A stretch of 64,000 nt of DNA from Marinomonas arctica (GTDB taxonomy: Bacteria > Pseudomonadota > Gammaproteobacteria > Pseudomonadales > Marinomonadaceae): contig NZ_QHJF01000016.1 in assembly GCF_003259225.1 (NCBI RefSeq), positions 95,916 through 159,915 of the forward strand. Reading direction: 5' to 3'. The notes under the pieces were generated by a model that saw nothing but the letters and a program-made list of their open reading frames with translations, had not been told where the DNA came from and made no database searches. Of this stretch, positions 19,434 to 28,312 are shown one piece after another. The position numbers and the translations under genes were made by a program. The stretch's first letter is position 1; each line of letters begins with the position of its first letter.

Positions 19434-21359
19434 ATGGTCATGGATTTCTCTTTCGAAGCACAAAAAACACAGCAACGCCTGTTATCCGAATTGGATTTTA
19501 GTCCGCTCACTTCGCAACAAAAAACCACGTTCATCTCACGCTTAGAAACGAATTTTCAACCATTGTTTGAGCAAGTTTTTCCACTCTATCAGCACTGCTT
19601 TGATCTGCATTTTCACCTCAAAACCTTACTGCAATCTTTTATTGATTTTCAAAAGAAAAAACGCCCCGCACAAATCAAAGACAAATCAGAGTTTTGGTTC
19701 GAATCCAATCAAAATGTTGGTATTGCGGTATACGTTGATTTGTTAGCCGATGACCTAAGTTCTCTGATAGACAAGATTCCGTATTTTGAATCGTTAGGCA
19801 TTAATTACGTGCATTTAATGCCACTGTATCTATCACCAGAAGGTAACAGTGACGGCGGTTATGCGATTTCAGATTATCGTACTGTGTCTCCTAATTTAGG
19901 CACCAACAAAGACTTAAAAGATCTCGCTGCCGCGCTGCACAAAAAAGGCATTCGCATGGTGTTGGACTTTGTGTTCAACCACACTTCCGATGAGCATCGT
20001 TGGGCCGAAGCCGCCAAATCTGGCGATAAAGAGTATCAAGAATATTATTACTTCATGGGCGAACAAGACGCCATGGAATACAACCAAACCGTACGCGAAA
20101 TTTTTCCACAAATTCGTCGCGGTAGTTTTACCTATTTACCCGAATTAGACCGCCACGTCTGGACGACTTTTAACTCATTCCAATGGGATTTGAACTACTC
20201 CAACCCAGCTGTGTTTGTCGCCGTCGTAGAAGAAATGCTGCATCTTATTTTAAACGGCTGTGATGTCTTGCGACTCGATGCCTTAGCCTTTGTTTGGAAA
20301 GAAAAAGGCACAGTATGCGAGAACTTGCCGAAGGCCCACAATTTAATCAAGGCATTCAAAGCCTGCTTAGACATTGCCGCACCACAAGTGGTGTTTAAAT
20401 CCGAAGCCATAGTTCACCCAGACGAAGTGAACAAATACATTGGTGCCGACGAATGCACCCTGTCTTACAACCCCTTGATGATGGCATTATTGTGGGAAAG
20501 CCTAGCGACACGTCAAACCAGCTTGCTTTATCAGTCCCTGGAGCGCAGTTTCAAGATCCCAGCACACACGACTTGGATTAACTACATTCGCTGTCACGAC
20601 GACATTGGCTGGTTGTGGGACGACGCGCTCTCAGACCGTCTTGGTATCGATGGCATCGGCCATCGTCGCTTCTTAAACCAATTCTATACGGGACAGTTTG
20701 AAGGCTCTTTCGCGGCCGGCGTCCCCTTTCAAGAAAACCCAGTCAATGGCGACTGCCGAGTGTGTGGTACCTTAGCATCGCTGGCCGGTGTCGAAACCGC
20801 TATCGCCGCAGACGATCCGCTGCTACTGGATCATGCCATCAAACGTATTCGCGTACTAAACGGTATTAACTTCGCTATGCCAGGTATTCCATTGTTGTAT
20901 CAAGGCGACGACCTTGGCGTGCTTAACAATAATGATTACTTAAATGATCCAACAAAAGTCGATGACAGCCGCTGGGTACATCGTAAGAAGCTCACCAACG
21001 ACGATTTCGCGTTGGCTGAAGACATCAGTACCCCTCAGGGCAAAATTGCTCAGTTGATCCGAGAAATGATTCAAATCCGCAAAGCCAACCCACTTTTTGC
21101 GGCGCAAGAGTTTGAGCTGGTTTCTTTGGGCAGCGAACACCTATTCGCCTTTAAGCGACAACAAGGGGACAAGACACTCGTCGTCATCGCCAACATGAGC
21201 GAACACCTAATACCGCTGGAACGCCTTCCTCTTGGGAAATCACTCAGCGAATTAATGGGTCAAGACACCGCCATTAACTTACTCGACAAATCGTTGATTG
21301 ATTTACCATCCCTGAACCTTATCGAGCCACTAGATGTACTTTGGTTAATCAAGGCTTAA
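19434..21359 (+). CDS. Amylosucrase (GH13 subfamily 4)
   Basis: A 641-residue glucosyltransferase that makes alpha-1,4-glucan from sucrose, releasing fructose. Seen: all-helical N-terminal domain (1-90), then the GH13 barrel with DFVFNHTSDEH, LRLDALAFVWK, FKSEAIVHPDEV and RCHDDIGW. The triad falls at D282, E324 and D389, each exactly four less than Neisseria polysaccharea amylosucrase (D286, E328, D393). This and NGDCRVCGTLASLAG separate it from sucrose phosphorylase or ordinary amylases. No secretion signal, so probably cytoplasmic. AAAGG precedes ATG. It stands alone: no sucrose porter, invertase or glycogen gene is near, so the sucrose source (uptake or internal osmolyte) is open. Confidence 0.9.
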   Translation: MVMDFSFEAQKTQQRLLSELDFSPLTSQQKTTFISRLETNFQPLFEQVFPLYQHCFDLHFHLKTLLQSFIDFQKKKRPAQIKDKSEFWFESNQNVGIAVYVDLLADDLSSLIDKIPYFESLGINYVHLMPLYLSPEGNSDGGYAISDYRTVSPNLGTNKDLKDLAAALHKKGIRMVLDFVFNHTSDEHRWAEAAKSGDKEYQEYYYFMGEQDAMEYNQTVREIFPQIRRGSFTYLPELDRHVWTTFNSFQWDLNYSNPAVFVAVVEEMLHLILNGCDVLRLDALAFVWKEKGTVCENLPKAHNLIKAFKACLDIAAPQVVFKSEAIVHPDEVNKYIGADECTLSYNPLMMALLWESLATRQTSLLYQSLERSFKIPAHTTWINYIRCHDDIGWLWDDALSDRLGIDGIGHRRFLNQFYTGQFEGSFAAGVPFQENPVNGDCRVCGTLASLAGVETAIAADDPLLLDHAIKRIRVLNGINFAMPGIPLLYQGDDLGVLNNNDYLNDPTKVDDSRWVHRKKLTNDDFALAEDISTPQGKIAQLIREMIQIRKANPLFAAQEFELVSLGSEHLFAFKRQQGDKTLVVIANMSEHLIPLERLPLGKSLSELMGQDTAINLLDKSLIDLPSLNLIEPLDVLWLIKA

Positions 21360-21408
21360 CGTTATATTGACTGTAAGCTTGATTTAACATGTAAAAAGCA
21401 AAAAAAAA

Positions 21409-21438
21409 CGGACCGACGGTGAAGTAGGTCCGCTTTTT
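21409..21438 (+). terminator. Intrinsic terminator
   Basis: Stem CGGACC / GGTCCG with an 11-base loop, then six Ts, downstream of the amylosucrase gene. Confidence 0.8.
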
Positions 21439-21457
21439 TGTGTTCAACATCACACAA

Positions 21458-22273
21458 TCAGTGCTTCGCAAATTTCTCAATAGCTGCTTTATTCTGAATA
21501 TCGACTAATTCACCAATATTGCTCAACTCACTTTTAACAATAGACCAAGCCTCATCAGCTTCTTTCGTCCTATTTTCGCTCAAAAAAAACGGGAGAAGGA
21601 CTTTCTTGGGAAGCAATTCTAAGCTAGCCATACGATTTAAACGTACTTCATTACCATCAACCACTTCAAAAATTTCTTTTGGAGTAAGTCGATCACTTAG
21701 CTCAATAGGTTGAATTAGCTTTAATGGTTCGCCTTTTTCTCCTAATTGCGTAAAGTTATAAGTTGCTTCGAACCCACTTTTTGCAAACCTATGCTGCCTA
21801 AACGGTCTTTCTAGGTGCAATAAGTCTAATTGGGACCTTAAAAGGCCGCTGAGTTTTTGCCTACTTTTAGCCTGAGAACTTGAGCTGTGGCTAACCATAC
21901 GAGCAAATATACTATCAAGTGTTCCGTCAATTGAGTCCGTTATAACGGTTCGAACTTCGCTAAAACGCAGCAAGGTTGCACGAGGCTTCACCAAGAAATC
22001 AAAAGCCTCTTGTGCGGTCATGTGATGGTGAGCTACTTGCTCTTGAATAAAAGCCAACTCTTTCTGATAAGAAGCCATGGCAAATTTAAAAACCTGCTTA
22101 TCATCAATACGAAAAAATCTTGATACCCTAGCACCAATATCAGTAGTATCTAACTTGAACACAAAGAAATTATGGCTTTTTGAATAAAGAAGTACGCCCA
22201 CATTGGCAAACTCGCCAGTTTCACTGTAGGGAGCAAAGCGTAGAACAACGTATTTGCAAGCATATTTTTTCAT
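21458..22273 (-). CDS. DUF3037 family protein, partner of HipA-like kinase
   Basis: A 271-residue cytoplasmic protein. Seen: the DUF3037 opening YVVLRFAPYSETGEFANVGVLLYS, with the R-F-x-P and EF-NVGV-L marks of the family. The C-terminal half is charged and has no recognised motif. Its ATG sits in the stop codon of the upstream kinase gene (ATGA overlap), so the two are translationally coupled. Known: DUF3037 genes often pair with HipA-like kinase genes, but the joint function is not established. Composition is more AT-rich than the flanking housekeeping genes, which suggests transfer. Confidence 0.82.
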   Translation of the reverse strand: MKKYACKYVVLRFAPYSETGEFANVGVLLYSKSHNFFVFKLDTTDIGARVSRFFRIDDKQVFKFAMASYQKELAFIQEQVAHHHMTAQEAFDFLVKPRATLLRFSEVRTVITDSIDGTLDSIFARMVSHSSSSQAKSRQKLSGLLRSQLDLLHLERPFRQHRFAKSGFEATYNFTQLGEKGEPLKLIQPIELSDRLTPKEIFEVVDGNEVRLNRMASLELLPKKVLLPFFLSENRTKEADEAWSIVKSELSNIGELVDIQNKAAIEKFAKH

Positions 22274-22986
22274 ACAAAAAACCAAAAATCATCGTCAGTA
22301 TAACGGCTTAAAGTGTTCTCTATTGCAACAAGATCAACATCTGCTTTAAGGGTGTTGATAGGTGAATCACTATACTGCCACTCTTCTGGCAAAGAACCAA
22401 TAATGTTATTTAAATTAAGTAAAATATCCTCAACCTGTCCAATAAACTCGGCTCTAAACACCAAATCATTGAGCCATTTTTTGTTAATCTGATCATAAAA
22501 AAGATGATTTAAAGCATCACTTTTCGTGTATTTTTTATCAAAAGCATTATTGTGATCGATTACTCTAATACGCTTATCACTAACCAAAAGGTTCGTGTTA
22601 TCACTATTTCTATCAGCATTTTTCACCCAATAATCAAAAAGGAAAATCTTTAACTTTTCCTCTTCAGTGACGATATGCTGCATCGTTTTAGGCTCAAACC
22701 ACTGCGCCAACTGGATCTTCTTCGAACCAAAAATAGGGCCGCAACCTAGATCAAACTGAGTATCAAAATCTAATTCAAAATATAACTCTTCAGGTATTTC
22801 AACCAGCTCGTATTCTGCAATAGGAAGACCAAATGCCGTTGCTAAGTTAGCACATATCCACTCATTAATTTGACTCGAGCGAGGCAAGCCTTTAACAATA
22901 AAAGAATTCCCATCCTCATCCAAGCACTCATATGGATTGCTATAACCTTGTTCAACCTTTCCAATCACTTCCACTATCATTTTCAC
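22270..22986 (-). CDS. HipA-like kinase-domain protein
   Basis: A 238-residue small protein with a HipA/PI3-4-kinase-like fold. Seen: FIVKG (Lys32, ATP-binding lysine candidate), then FDYWVKNADRNSDNTNLLV, where Asp125 and Asn130 match the HipA catalytic loop, and VIDHNNAFD (Asp144) in the DFG-like metal position. It is much shorter than HipA (about 440 aa) and lacks the N-terminal HipA subdomain. There is no hipB-like antitoxin next to it; the partner is DUF3037. Starts at GTG 22986, 10 bases after GAGG. Substrate (tRNA synthetase, protein or other) unknown. First gene of a two-gene unit. Confidence 0.83.
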   Translation of the reverse strand: MKMIVEVIGKVEQGYSNPYECLDEDGNSFIVKGLPRSSQINEWICANLATAFGLPIAEYELVEIPEELYFELDFDTQFDLGCGPIFGSKKIQLAQWFEPKTMQHIVTEEEKLKIFLFDYWVKNADRNSDNTNLLVSDKRIRVIDHNNAFDKKYTKSDALNHLFYDQINKKWLNDLVFRAEFIGQVEDILLNLNNIIGSLPEEWQYSDSPINTLKADVDLVAIENTLSRYTDDDFWFFV

Positions 22987-23014
22987 AATAAAGATCCCTC
23001 TAACTTGTAATAAT

Positions 23015-23275
23015 CTAGTGCTTGGTCATACCCGGATTCGGTATAAAGTTAATCACCATTTCTTCCGCTTGCGGCGCACTGCTGTGCGGTTTATTGACGC
23101 GAGTCGGAATCTCGGTTGGCTGTGCTTGCACCACAGTCGACTGCTCATCCGTGTAACCACACACTATGCATTCGCGATATTGCTTTTCAACCTCATCATC
23201 GCGCCATGCACGAATCTTATCCATCTCACTACAACGAGGGCACACTGCCCCTGCGATAAAGCGTTTTACAGTCAT
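23015..23275 (-). CDS. YheV-like zinc-ribbon protein
   Basis: An 86-residue protein. Seen: KRFIAGAVCPRCSEMDKIRAW and YRECIVCGYTDEQ, giving two CxxC knuckles (CPRC, CIVC) of the COG3529/YheV family, which has no assigned activity. The C-terminus carries NFIPNPGMTKH. It lies downstream of prlC, a common neighbour in this group, but a terminator hairpin (23323-23364) stands between them, so part of its expression may come from its own promoter or read-through. Start taken at ATG 23275; GTG 23287 is possible. Confidence 0.85.
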   Translation of the reverse strand: MTVKRFIAGAVCPRCSEMDKIRAWRDDEVEKQYRECIVCGYTDEQSTVVQAQPTEIPTRVNKPHSSAPQAEEMVINFIPNPGMTKH

Positions 23276-23322
23276 AACCCTAGCCACCTTTAAAAAGTGA
23301 CGCCCTTAACGACGTCATAAAA

Positions 23323-23364
23323 AAGCAGCGTCTCACCTGATAGCCATCAAGTGAGACGCTGCTT
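23323..23364 (-). terminator. Intrinsic terminator after prlC
   Basis: Fourteen-base perfect stem (AAGCAGCGTCTCAC and complement), 14-base loop, T-run on the minus strand. It lies between prlC and the yheV-like gene. Confidence 0.85.
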
Positions 23365-23381
23365 CCTTGAAAAAACAAAAC

Positions 23382-25412
23382 CTACGCCGCGATGCCGCTG
23401 TGTCTCAATAAGGCATCGGTACTTGGCTCACGACCACGGAATTCCGCGAATAATTCTGCGGCTGGACGAGAACCGCCATTGGCCAATATGGTATCACGGA
23501 AGCGTGCACCGGTATCCCTATTGAAAATACCGTCCTCTTCGAATTTCGAGAAGGCATCGGCCGACAAGACTTCCGCCCATTTATAGCTGTAGTAACCCGC
23601 CGCGTAACCACCAGCAAAAATATGCGAGAAGCTGGTTTGGAAACGGTTAAACTCAGGTGGCGTTATCACGGCCACTTTGCTGCGTACGTCGTTAATAACG
23701 GATTGCACAGAAATGCCTTTTTGGTATTCCATGTGCAAACGGAAATCGAACAAAGAAAATTCAAGCTGACGCATCATCTGCATGCCCGATTGGAAATTCT
23801 TCGCCGCCAGCATCTTGTCTAACAAGTCTTGTGGCAATGGTTCGCCCGTTTCGTAATGACCTGCGATATGGGCCAGCGCCTCTGGCTCATAGCACCAGTT
23901 TTCCATAAATTGACTTGGCAATTCCACCGCGTCCCACGCGACACCGTTAATACCTGATACGGATGAAACATCCACTTGGGTCAACATATGATGCAAGCCA
24001 TGGCCAAACTCATGGAACAAGGTGGTGACTTCGTCATGGGTTAACAAAGCTGGTTTGTTACCGATAGGTGGCGTAAAGTTGCATACCAAATACGCAATGG
24101 GTAGCTGTAAACGGTTGTCGCTCAAGCGACGACGAGTACGACAAGAATCCATCCATGCGCCACCGCGTTTTGCTTCGCGCGCGTAAGGATCTAGATAAAA
24201 GCGAGCAATGTCCTCACCGTCTTTGCTGATAGTGAAAAGTTGCAAGTTCTTGTTATAGCTATCAAATTCTTTTTCTTCGCGAATATCCACACCAAATAAG
24301 GTTTGTGCCACGTGAAACAATCCAGACAAAACCTTGTTCATTGGGAAGTAAGGGCGCAGCTCTTCTTGAGAAATACTGTACTTATGCTGACGCAATTTTT
24401 CTGCGTAGTAAGTCATGTCCCAAGCATTCAATGTTTCAACGCCATTTTCGTCTTTCGCAAACGCTGTTAGCTGTGCAAGATCTTGTTCTGCCGAGCTTTT
24501 TGATTTTTTAGCAAGATCTTCCAAGAAGTCGATAACTTGCTGTCCGTTGTCCGCCATTTTTGTCGCGACGGACAATTCAGCGTAGTTTTCAAAACCGAGA
24601 ATATGCGCCATTTCATGACGCAATGCCAAAATCTCGTCGATCAAAGGCGCGTTATTGAATTTGATGTCGCCACCTTGATCTGAGGCGCGTGTGGCGAAAG
24701 CACGGTACATTTCTTCGCGTAACTCAGCGTTGTCTGCGTAGCTCATCACAGGCATGTAAGATGGAAAGTCTAAGGTAAACAGCCAGCCGTCTTTTTCTTT
24801 GGCTTCGGCCATTTGTTTCGCTTGCGCCAAAGCCGATTCAGGTAGACCAGACAGCTCGCTTTCGTCGGTGATTAACTTGCTCCACGCTTGTGTCGCATCC
24901 AACACATTCTCACCAAACTGACTACCCAACTCAGACAAACGTTGGCTAATCTCGCCATAACGTTTCTTGCTCTCGCCTTCTAAACCCACACCCGATAATT
25001 CAAAATCCCGAATGGTTTGCGTTAAGGCTTCGGTTTGTGCTGCGGTCAGAGTGTTGGCCGCATCGCTTTGCGCCAGAGTTTTATAGGCTTGGTACAAGGC
25101 TTTATTTTGCCCAAGATCTGTGTAGTACTGGGTCAGTTTTGGCAAACAAGCATTATAAGCGGCTCGCAATTCAGGTGTATTTTTGACTGAATTCAAATGG
25201 CCAATCGGCGACCAAAAATTGTTTAGGTCATCGTGCAATTGATCCAGTGGCAACACTAGGCTTGCCCATGTTGGGTGAGTGTTTTCACTGACACAAGCAT
25301 CGATGGCTTCTTGATTGCGCTTTAGCAGTTGCTCTAGATCCGCTTCGATGTTCGCAACATCGACGTCGGTAAAATTCGGTAAGCTGGTCGCGTCCCATAC
25401 AGACTGTGACAT
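23382..25412 (-). CDS. prlC: Oligopeptidase A
   Basis: A 676-residue cytoplasmic zinc metallopeptidase (M3 family) that degrades signal peptides and other short peptides. Seen: zinc motif HEFGH at residues 467-471 with the downstream E in the ELPSQFMENW segment, GGAWMDSCRTRRR, and ISGINGVAWDAVELPSQ. Length matches E. coli OpdA. Start at 25412, behind AAGGA; an upstream in-frame ATG adds 16 unlikely residues. It ends at a strong terminator before the yheV-like gene. Confidence 0.95.
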   Translation of the reverse strand: MSQSVWDATSLPNFTDVDVANIEADLEQLLKRNQEAIDACVSENTHPTWASLVLPLDQLHDDLNNFWSPIGHLNSVKNTPELRAAYNACLPKLTQYYTDLGQNKALYQAYKTLAQSDAANTLTAAQTEALTQTIRDFELSGVGLEGESKKRYGEISQRLSELGSQFGENVLDATQAWSKLITDESELSGLPESALAQAKQMAEAKEKDGWLFTLDFPSYMPVMSYADNAELREEMYRAFATRASDQGGDIKFNNAPLIDEILALRHEMAHILGFENYAELSVATKMADNGQQVIDFLEDLAKKSKSSAEQDLAQLTAFAKDENGVETLNAWDMTYYAEKLRQHKYSISQEELRPYFPMNKVLSGLFHVAQTLFGVDIREEKEFDSYNKNLQLFTISKDGEDIARFYLDPYAREAKRGGAWMDSCRTRRRLSDNRLQLPIAYLVCNFTPPIGNKPALLTHDEVTTLFHEFGHGLHHMLTQVDVSSVSGINGVAWDAVELPSQFMENWCYEPEALAHIAGHYETGEPLPQDLLDKMLAAKNFQSGMQMMRQLEFSLFDFRLHMEYQKGISVQSVINDVRSKVAVITPPEFNRFQTSFSHIFAGGYAAGYYSYKWAEVLSADAFSKFEEDGIFNRDTGARFRDTILANGGSRPAAELFAEFRGREPSTDALLRHSGIAA

Positions 25413-25580
25413 ATCATGATATCCTTTTATATTAATTGAACGCTGTATTGCATTGATCAATACTATGCTTACTAAGATAGGTTGTCTTAATACTTTTTCA
25501 ATGCATAAAACCCTATTGTGCTAATAGTTCCCTCATTTATTAACACATTTTACTAACAAGCTCCCTTTAAGAGAGAATTT

Positions 25581-26135
25581 ATGGTGATGAAATCTTTCCG
25601 TGGTAAAACACCACAATTAGGCGACCGAGTTTGGGTCGATGACAGCGCGGTGCTTATTGGCGATGTCACCATAGGCGAAGACAGCTCGGTTTGGCCATTG
25701 GTCGCTATACGCGGCGATATGCACCGCATTCGCATTGGTGCGCGCACCAGCATCCAAGATAATTCTTGCCTGCATATTACCCACGCTAGCGCATACAAGC
25801 CAGAAGGTCATCCTCTGACCATTGGCGACGACGTCACAGTAGGTCATATGGCTATGTTACATGGCTGCACCATTGGCAGCCGAGTCTTGGTTGGCATGGG
25901 AACCACCATTCTGGATGGTGCGGTGATTGAAGACGAAGTCATTATCGGTGCGGGCTCTTTGGTACCACCGGGCAAGCGTTTGGAAACAGGCTTTATGTAC
26001 ATGGGGTCTCCAGTGAAACAAATCCGGCCACTTAACGACAAAGAAATCGAATATTTTCAGTACGCTGGATTGAATTACGTCAAATTAAAAGATGAATACT
26101 TAGCGGAGGCACAAGCGAGCTCAAAAAATACATAA
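25581..26135 (+). CDS. Gamma carbonic anhydrase family protein (YrdA-like)
   Basis: A 184-residue left-handed beta-helix protein with hexapeptide repeats (VLIGDVTIGEDSSVWPLVAIRGD and following). Metal ligand candidates H81, H86-type residues appear in GHMAMLHGC, with a further histidine in CLHITHAS. Members form trimers with zinc or iron sites between subunits; carbonic anhydrase activity varies and is not assured. The C-terminal helix (LNDKEIEYFQYAGLNYVKLKDEYLAE) is typical. Divergent from prlC. The ECF promoter for the following sigma gene starts 17 bases after its stop. Confidence 0.9.
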   Translation: MVMKSFRGKTPQLGDRVWVDDSAVLIGDVTIGEDSSVWPLVAIRGDMHRIRIGARTSIQDNSCLHITHASAYKPEGHPLTIGDDVTVGHMAMLHGCTIGSRVLVGMGTTILDGAVIEDEVIIGAGSLVPPGKRLETGFMYMGSPVKQIRPLNDKEIEYFQYAGLNYVKLKDEYLAEAQASSKNT

Positions 26136-26151
26136 AAAACACATTTGAAAC

Positions 26152-26177
26152 GTAATAAAAGCCACACTCACAGCGTC
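26152..26177 (+). promoter_or_regulatory. ECF-type promoter before the sigma gene
   Basis: GTAAT (26152-26156), 17-base spacer, CGTC (26174-26177). The same two boxes with the same spacing recur before bufA (27042-27067), and the bases right after -35 are shared as well (AAAGCCA). CGTC is a typical ECF -10. This suggests autoregulation of the sigma factor. Confidence 0.65.
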
Positions 26178-26205
26178 TAAACACGACAAATACCGCGAGG
26201 CTGAA

Positions 26206-26835
26206 ATGACTAACGCGCATCTTTCTATTGATAGGGACCATTCAGAGGCAGAAAACATCTTTCAAGATGCCGCTTTTATGGAAGCATTGCGTGTTCAGAT
26301 GCTGAAATTTGCCAAACTGCAAGTACGAGACAGTCAATTAGCAGAAGACGCGGTGCAAGAAGCCATGTTGTCCGCTTATCAGCATATTGACCGTTTCGCG
26401 CGCCAAGCGGCATTTAAGACTTGGGTGTTTTCTATTTTAAAGAATAAATTGATTGATCTACTACGCAAAGAAAAGCGCCACACGGCTGCCAGCCAACTAG
26501 AAGAAGGCCCAAACCTAAGTGGTGACGCCTTGATCGAGCATCTTTTTGAAGAAAATGGCCACTGGCAGCAAGACGAGCGCCCTAAAAAATGGGATCAACC
26601 AGATCATAATGTAGAAAATGACGATTTTTGGCGTATTTTCGATGCATGCTTGGAGGCCTTGCCCGCAAAATATGGTCGGTTGTTTATGATGCGCGAATTT
26701 CTCGAAATGGATACGCCTGAAATTTGTCATAACGAAGAGGTGTCAGTAAGCAGCCTAAATGTCACCTTATATCGCGCTCGCCTGCGCTTGCGCGAATGCT
26801 TAGAAGATCACTGGTTTCAAAAGGAGACGTCGTAA
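26206..26835 (+). CDS. ECF RNA polymerase sigma factor
   Basis: A 209-residue sigma-70 family protein with only regions 2 and 4. Seen: region 2 (LAEDAVQEAMLSAYQHIDRF and FKTWVFSILKNKLIDLLRKEKR) and region 4 (LEALPAKYGRLFMMREFLEMDTPEICHNEEVSVSSLNVTLYRARLRLRECL). The insert between the regions is long and acidic, as in the sigma factors that precede small HxxxCxxC anti-sigma genes. The anti-sigma gene follows directly, then a bufferin cluster with a copy of the same promoter. In Caulobacter such clusters are under an ECF factor (SigF) with metal responsiveness; that role here is inference. GCGAGG serves as ribosome site. Confidence 0.92.
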   Translation: MTNAHLSIDRDHSEAENIFQDAAFMEALRVQMLKFAKLQVRDSQLAEDAVQEAMLSAYQHIDRFARQAAFKTWVFSILKNKLIDLLRKEKRHTAASQLEEGPNLSGDALIEHLFEENGHWQQDERPKKWDQPDHNVENDDFWRIFDACLEALPAKYGRLFMMREFLEMDTPEICHNEEVSVSSLNVTLYRARLRLRECLEDHWFQKETS

Positions 26836-27027
26836 ATGATGAAGTGCAAACAAGCAACCCAAATGCTCTCTGAGAAGCTAGACCGCCCACTCAGTACCAA
26901 AGAAAAAATAAATTTGGCGATGCACACCGCCATCTGCTCACCTTGTCGCCAATTTGGTCAACAAATGGAGACTTTACGTACGCTGTCGCAAGCTTACACA
27001 AAAACAAAAGAATCCGATGAAAAATAA
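26836..27027 (+). CDS. Small zinc-finger anti-sigma factor (zf-HC2 type)
   Basis: A 63-residue cytoplasmic protein with the anti-sigma zinc-binding pattern: an early Cys ([10 protein letters not shown]), then HTAICSPC (H-xxx-C-xx-C). It has no membrane helix, so it should sense its signal in the cytoplasm, probably by loss of metal or thiol modification, releasing the sigma factor. It starts right after the sigma stop (TAAATG), with the ribosome site GGAG inside the sigma gene end. Start could also be the second ATG (26839). Confidence 0.85.
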   Translation: MMKCKQATQMLSEKLDRPLSTKEKINLAMHTAICSPCRQFGQQMETLRTLSQAYTKTKESDEK

Positions 27028-27041
27028 TTTTCATTTTTTGT

Positions 27042-27067
27042 GTAATAAAGCCAAGATCTCTCACGTC
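27042..27067 (+). promoter_or_regulatory. ECF-type promoter before bufA
   Basis: GTAAT (27042-27046), 17-base spacer, CGTC (27064-27067). It begins 15 bases after the anti-sigma stop and matches the promoter upstream of the sigma gene in both boxes, spacing and the bases after -35. It would drive bufA, bufB, bufC and doxX. Confidence 0.65.
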
Positions 27068-27127
27068 AAAGACAATGTAATATCAAGATATACGCGTTTC
27101 CCTTTATACAACACCGAGGATCCACCC

Positions 27128-27409
27128 ATGAAAAGCTCTAAACTCTCTTTGTCTCTTGCTCTTGGTTCAGCCATCGCTCTTTCTGCTGTGGCGGTAACCT
27201 CACCTGCCGAAGCCGCCAGTAAAGAAAAATGTTACGGTGTGGCACTTGCAGGTCAAAACGACTGTGCTGCAGGTCCAGGCACTTCTTGCGCTGGCACGTC
27301 GAAAACAGACTACCAATCTAATGCATGGAAATTAGTCCCTGCCGGCACTTGCGTGGAGATGGAATCTAAAACCTCTTCAACTGGCCATGGCCAATTGAAC
27401 GCCTTCTAA
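27128..27409 (+). CDS. bufA: Bufferin precursor peptide BufA (DUF2282)
   Basis: A 93-residue secreted precursor of a ribosomally made, modified copper-binding peptide. Seen: signal peptide ([24 protein letters not shown]), then a core with four cysteines at 35, 46, 54 and 75 in the pattern [30 protein letters not shown]. This is the DUF2282/BufA1 layout; known bufferins have cysteines converted to thiooxazole-type groups by a DUF692 enzyme and then buffer copper in the periplasm. GAGGA lies nine bases before ATG. DUF692 and DUF2063 genes follow at once, and an ECF promoter precedes it. Modification here is by analogy. Confidence 0.88.
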   Translation: MKSSKLSLSLALGSAIALSAVAVTSPAEAASKEKCYGVALAGQNDCAAGPGTSCAGTSKTDYQSNAWKLVPAGTCVEMESKTSSTGHGQLNAF

Positions 27410-27424
27410 GGCAACTGATACACC

Positions 27425-28312
27425 ATGGTATTTACGCCAAAACAAAGCCAAGGCGCGTCAGCGCCTTCGAGCTTTATTGAAACCACTGGCATCAGCCTAA
27501 AACCTTCCTATTACCATGACATTTTAGACCGCCGTCCAGAACTTGGCTTTTTCGAGATCCATGCGGAAAATTATCTAAGCTTAGGTGGACCAGCACGCTA
27601 CTATTTGCAAAAAATCAGAGAGCATTATGCGTTCACCATACACGGTGTCGGCTTGTCTATTGGCGCAGACGTACCGTTAGATCCGTCCCATTTACAGCGC
27701 ATCGCACGGCTTGTTGATGAGGTGCAGCCCGAGGTCTTTTCCGAGCATCTCGCATGGTCGACCCACGATAATGTTTTTTTAAACGATCTATTACCCGTGG
27801 CTTATAACCAAGCCACATTGAACCGTGTATGTGAACACATAGATCAACTGCAATCGACACTAAAACGCCAAGTTTTAATTGAAAATCCGTCCACCTATTT
27901 TGAGTTTCACCGCAGTGATCGCAGTGAAATTGATTTCATTGCTGAAATGGCTCATCGAACAGGCTGTGGGCTGTTGCTAGACATTAACAACGTGGAAGTG
28001 TCTTGTTTTAACCATAGAAGTAACCCATTCGATTACATTAATCGCTTTCCAAGTCGCGCGGTGGGGCAAATTCACCTTGCAGGTCATAGCTTGGACGAAA
28101 ACACCACAATACCACTAAAAATAGACAGCCACGACACCCCAGTTTCCCATGAAGTTTGGGACTTATATCAGCATGCCTTAACCACAATGGGTGACCGTCC
28201 GACGTTAATCGAACGCGACGGCCATTTGCCCACGCTATCGGTTTTACTGGCCGAAGCACGACAAGCGGACCACATACGCACAAACATAAGACAGGAAAGC
28301 CGTCATGAATAA
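27425..28312 (+). CDS. bufB: DUF692 multinuclear iron enzyme, bufferin maturase BufB
   Basis: A 295-residue TIM-barrel enzyme of the DUF692/MbnB family. Known: these use two or three iron ions and oxygen to convert precursor cysteines into heterocycles. Seen: metal ligand regions FFEIHAENYL, IHGVGLSIG, SEHLAWS, LIENPSTY, LLLDINNVEVSCFNH, GQIHLAGHS, DSHDTPVSHEVW and LIERDGHLP, all present and in order, so the site looks intact. It lies 15 bases after bufA and overlaps bufC by eight bases. The substrate should be BufA's four-cysteine core. Confidence 0.92.
   Translation: MVFTPKQSQGASAPSSFIETTGISLKPSYYHDILDRRPELGFFEIHAENYLSLGGPARYYLQKIREHYAFTIHGVGLSIGADVPLDPSHLQRIARLVDEVQPEVFSEHLAWSTHDNVFLNDLLPVAYNQATLNRVCEHIDQLQSTLKRQVLIENPSTYFEFHRSDRSEIDFIAEMAHRTGCGLLLDINNVEVSCFNHRSNPFDYINRFPSRAVGQIHLAGHSLDENTTIPLKIDSHDTPVSHEVWDLYQHALTTMGDRPTLIERDGHLPTLSVLLAEARQADHIRTNIRQESRHE

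Noticed and set aside
19434..21359. Sucrose phosphorylase or generic alpha-amylase
   Set aside because: Length, the NGDCRVCGT segment, and the fixed offset of all three catalytic residues to Neisseria amylosucrase favour amylosucrase.
22270..22986. Classical hipBA toxin-antitoxin system
   Set aside because: The kinase is too short, lacks the N-terminal HipA subdomain, and no HTH antitoxin gene is adjacent; DUF3037 is the partner.
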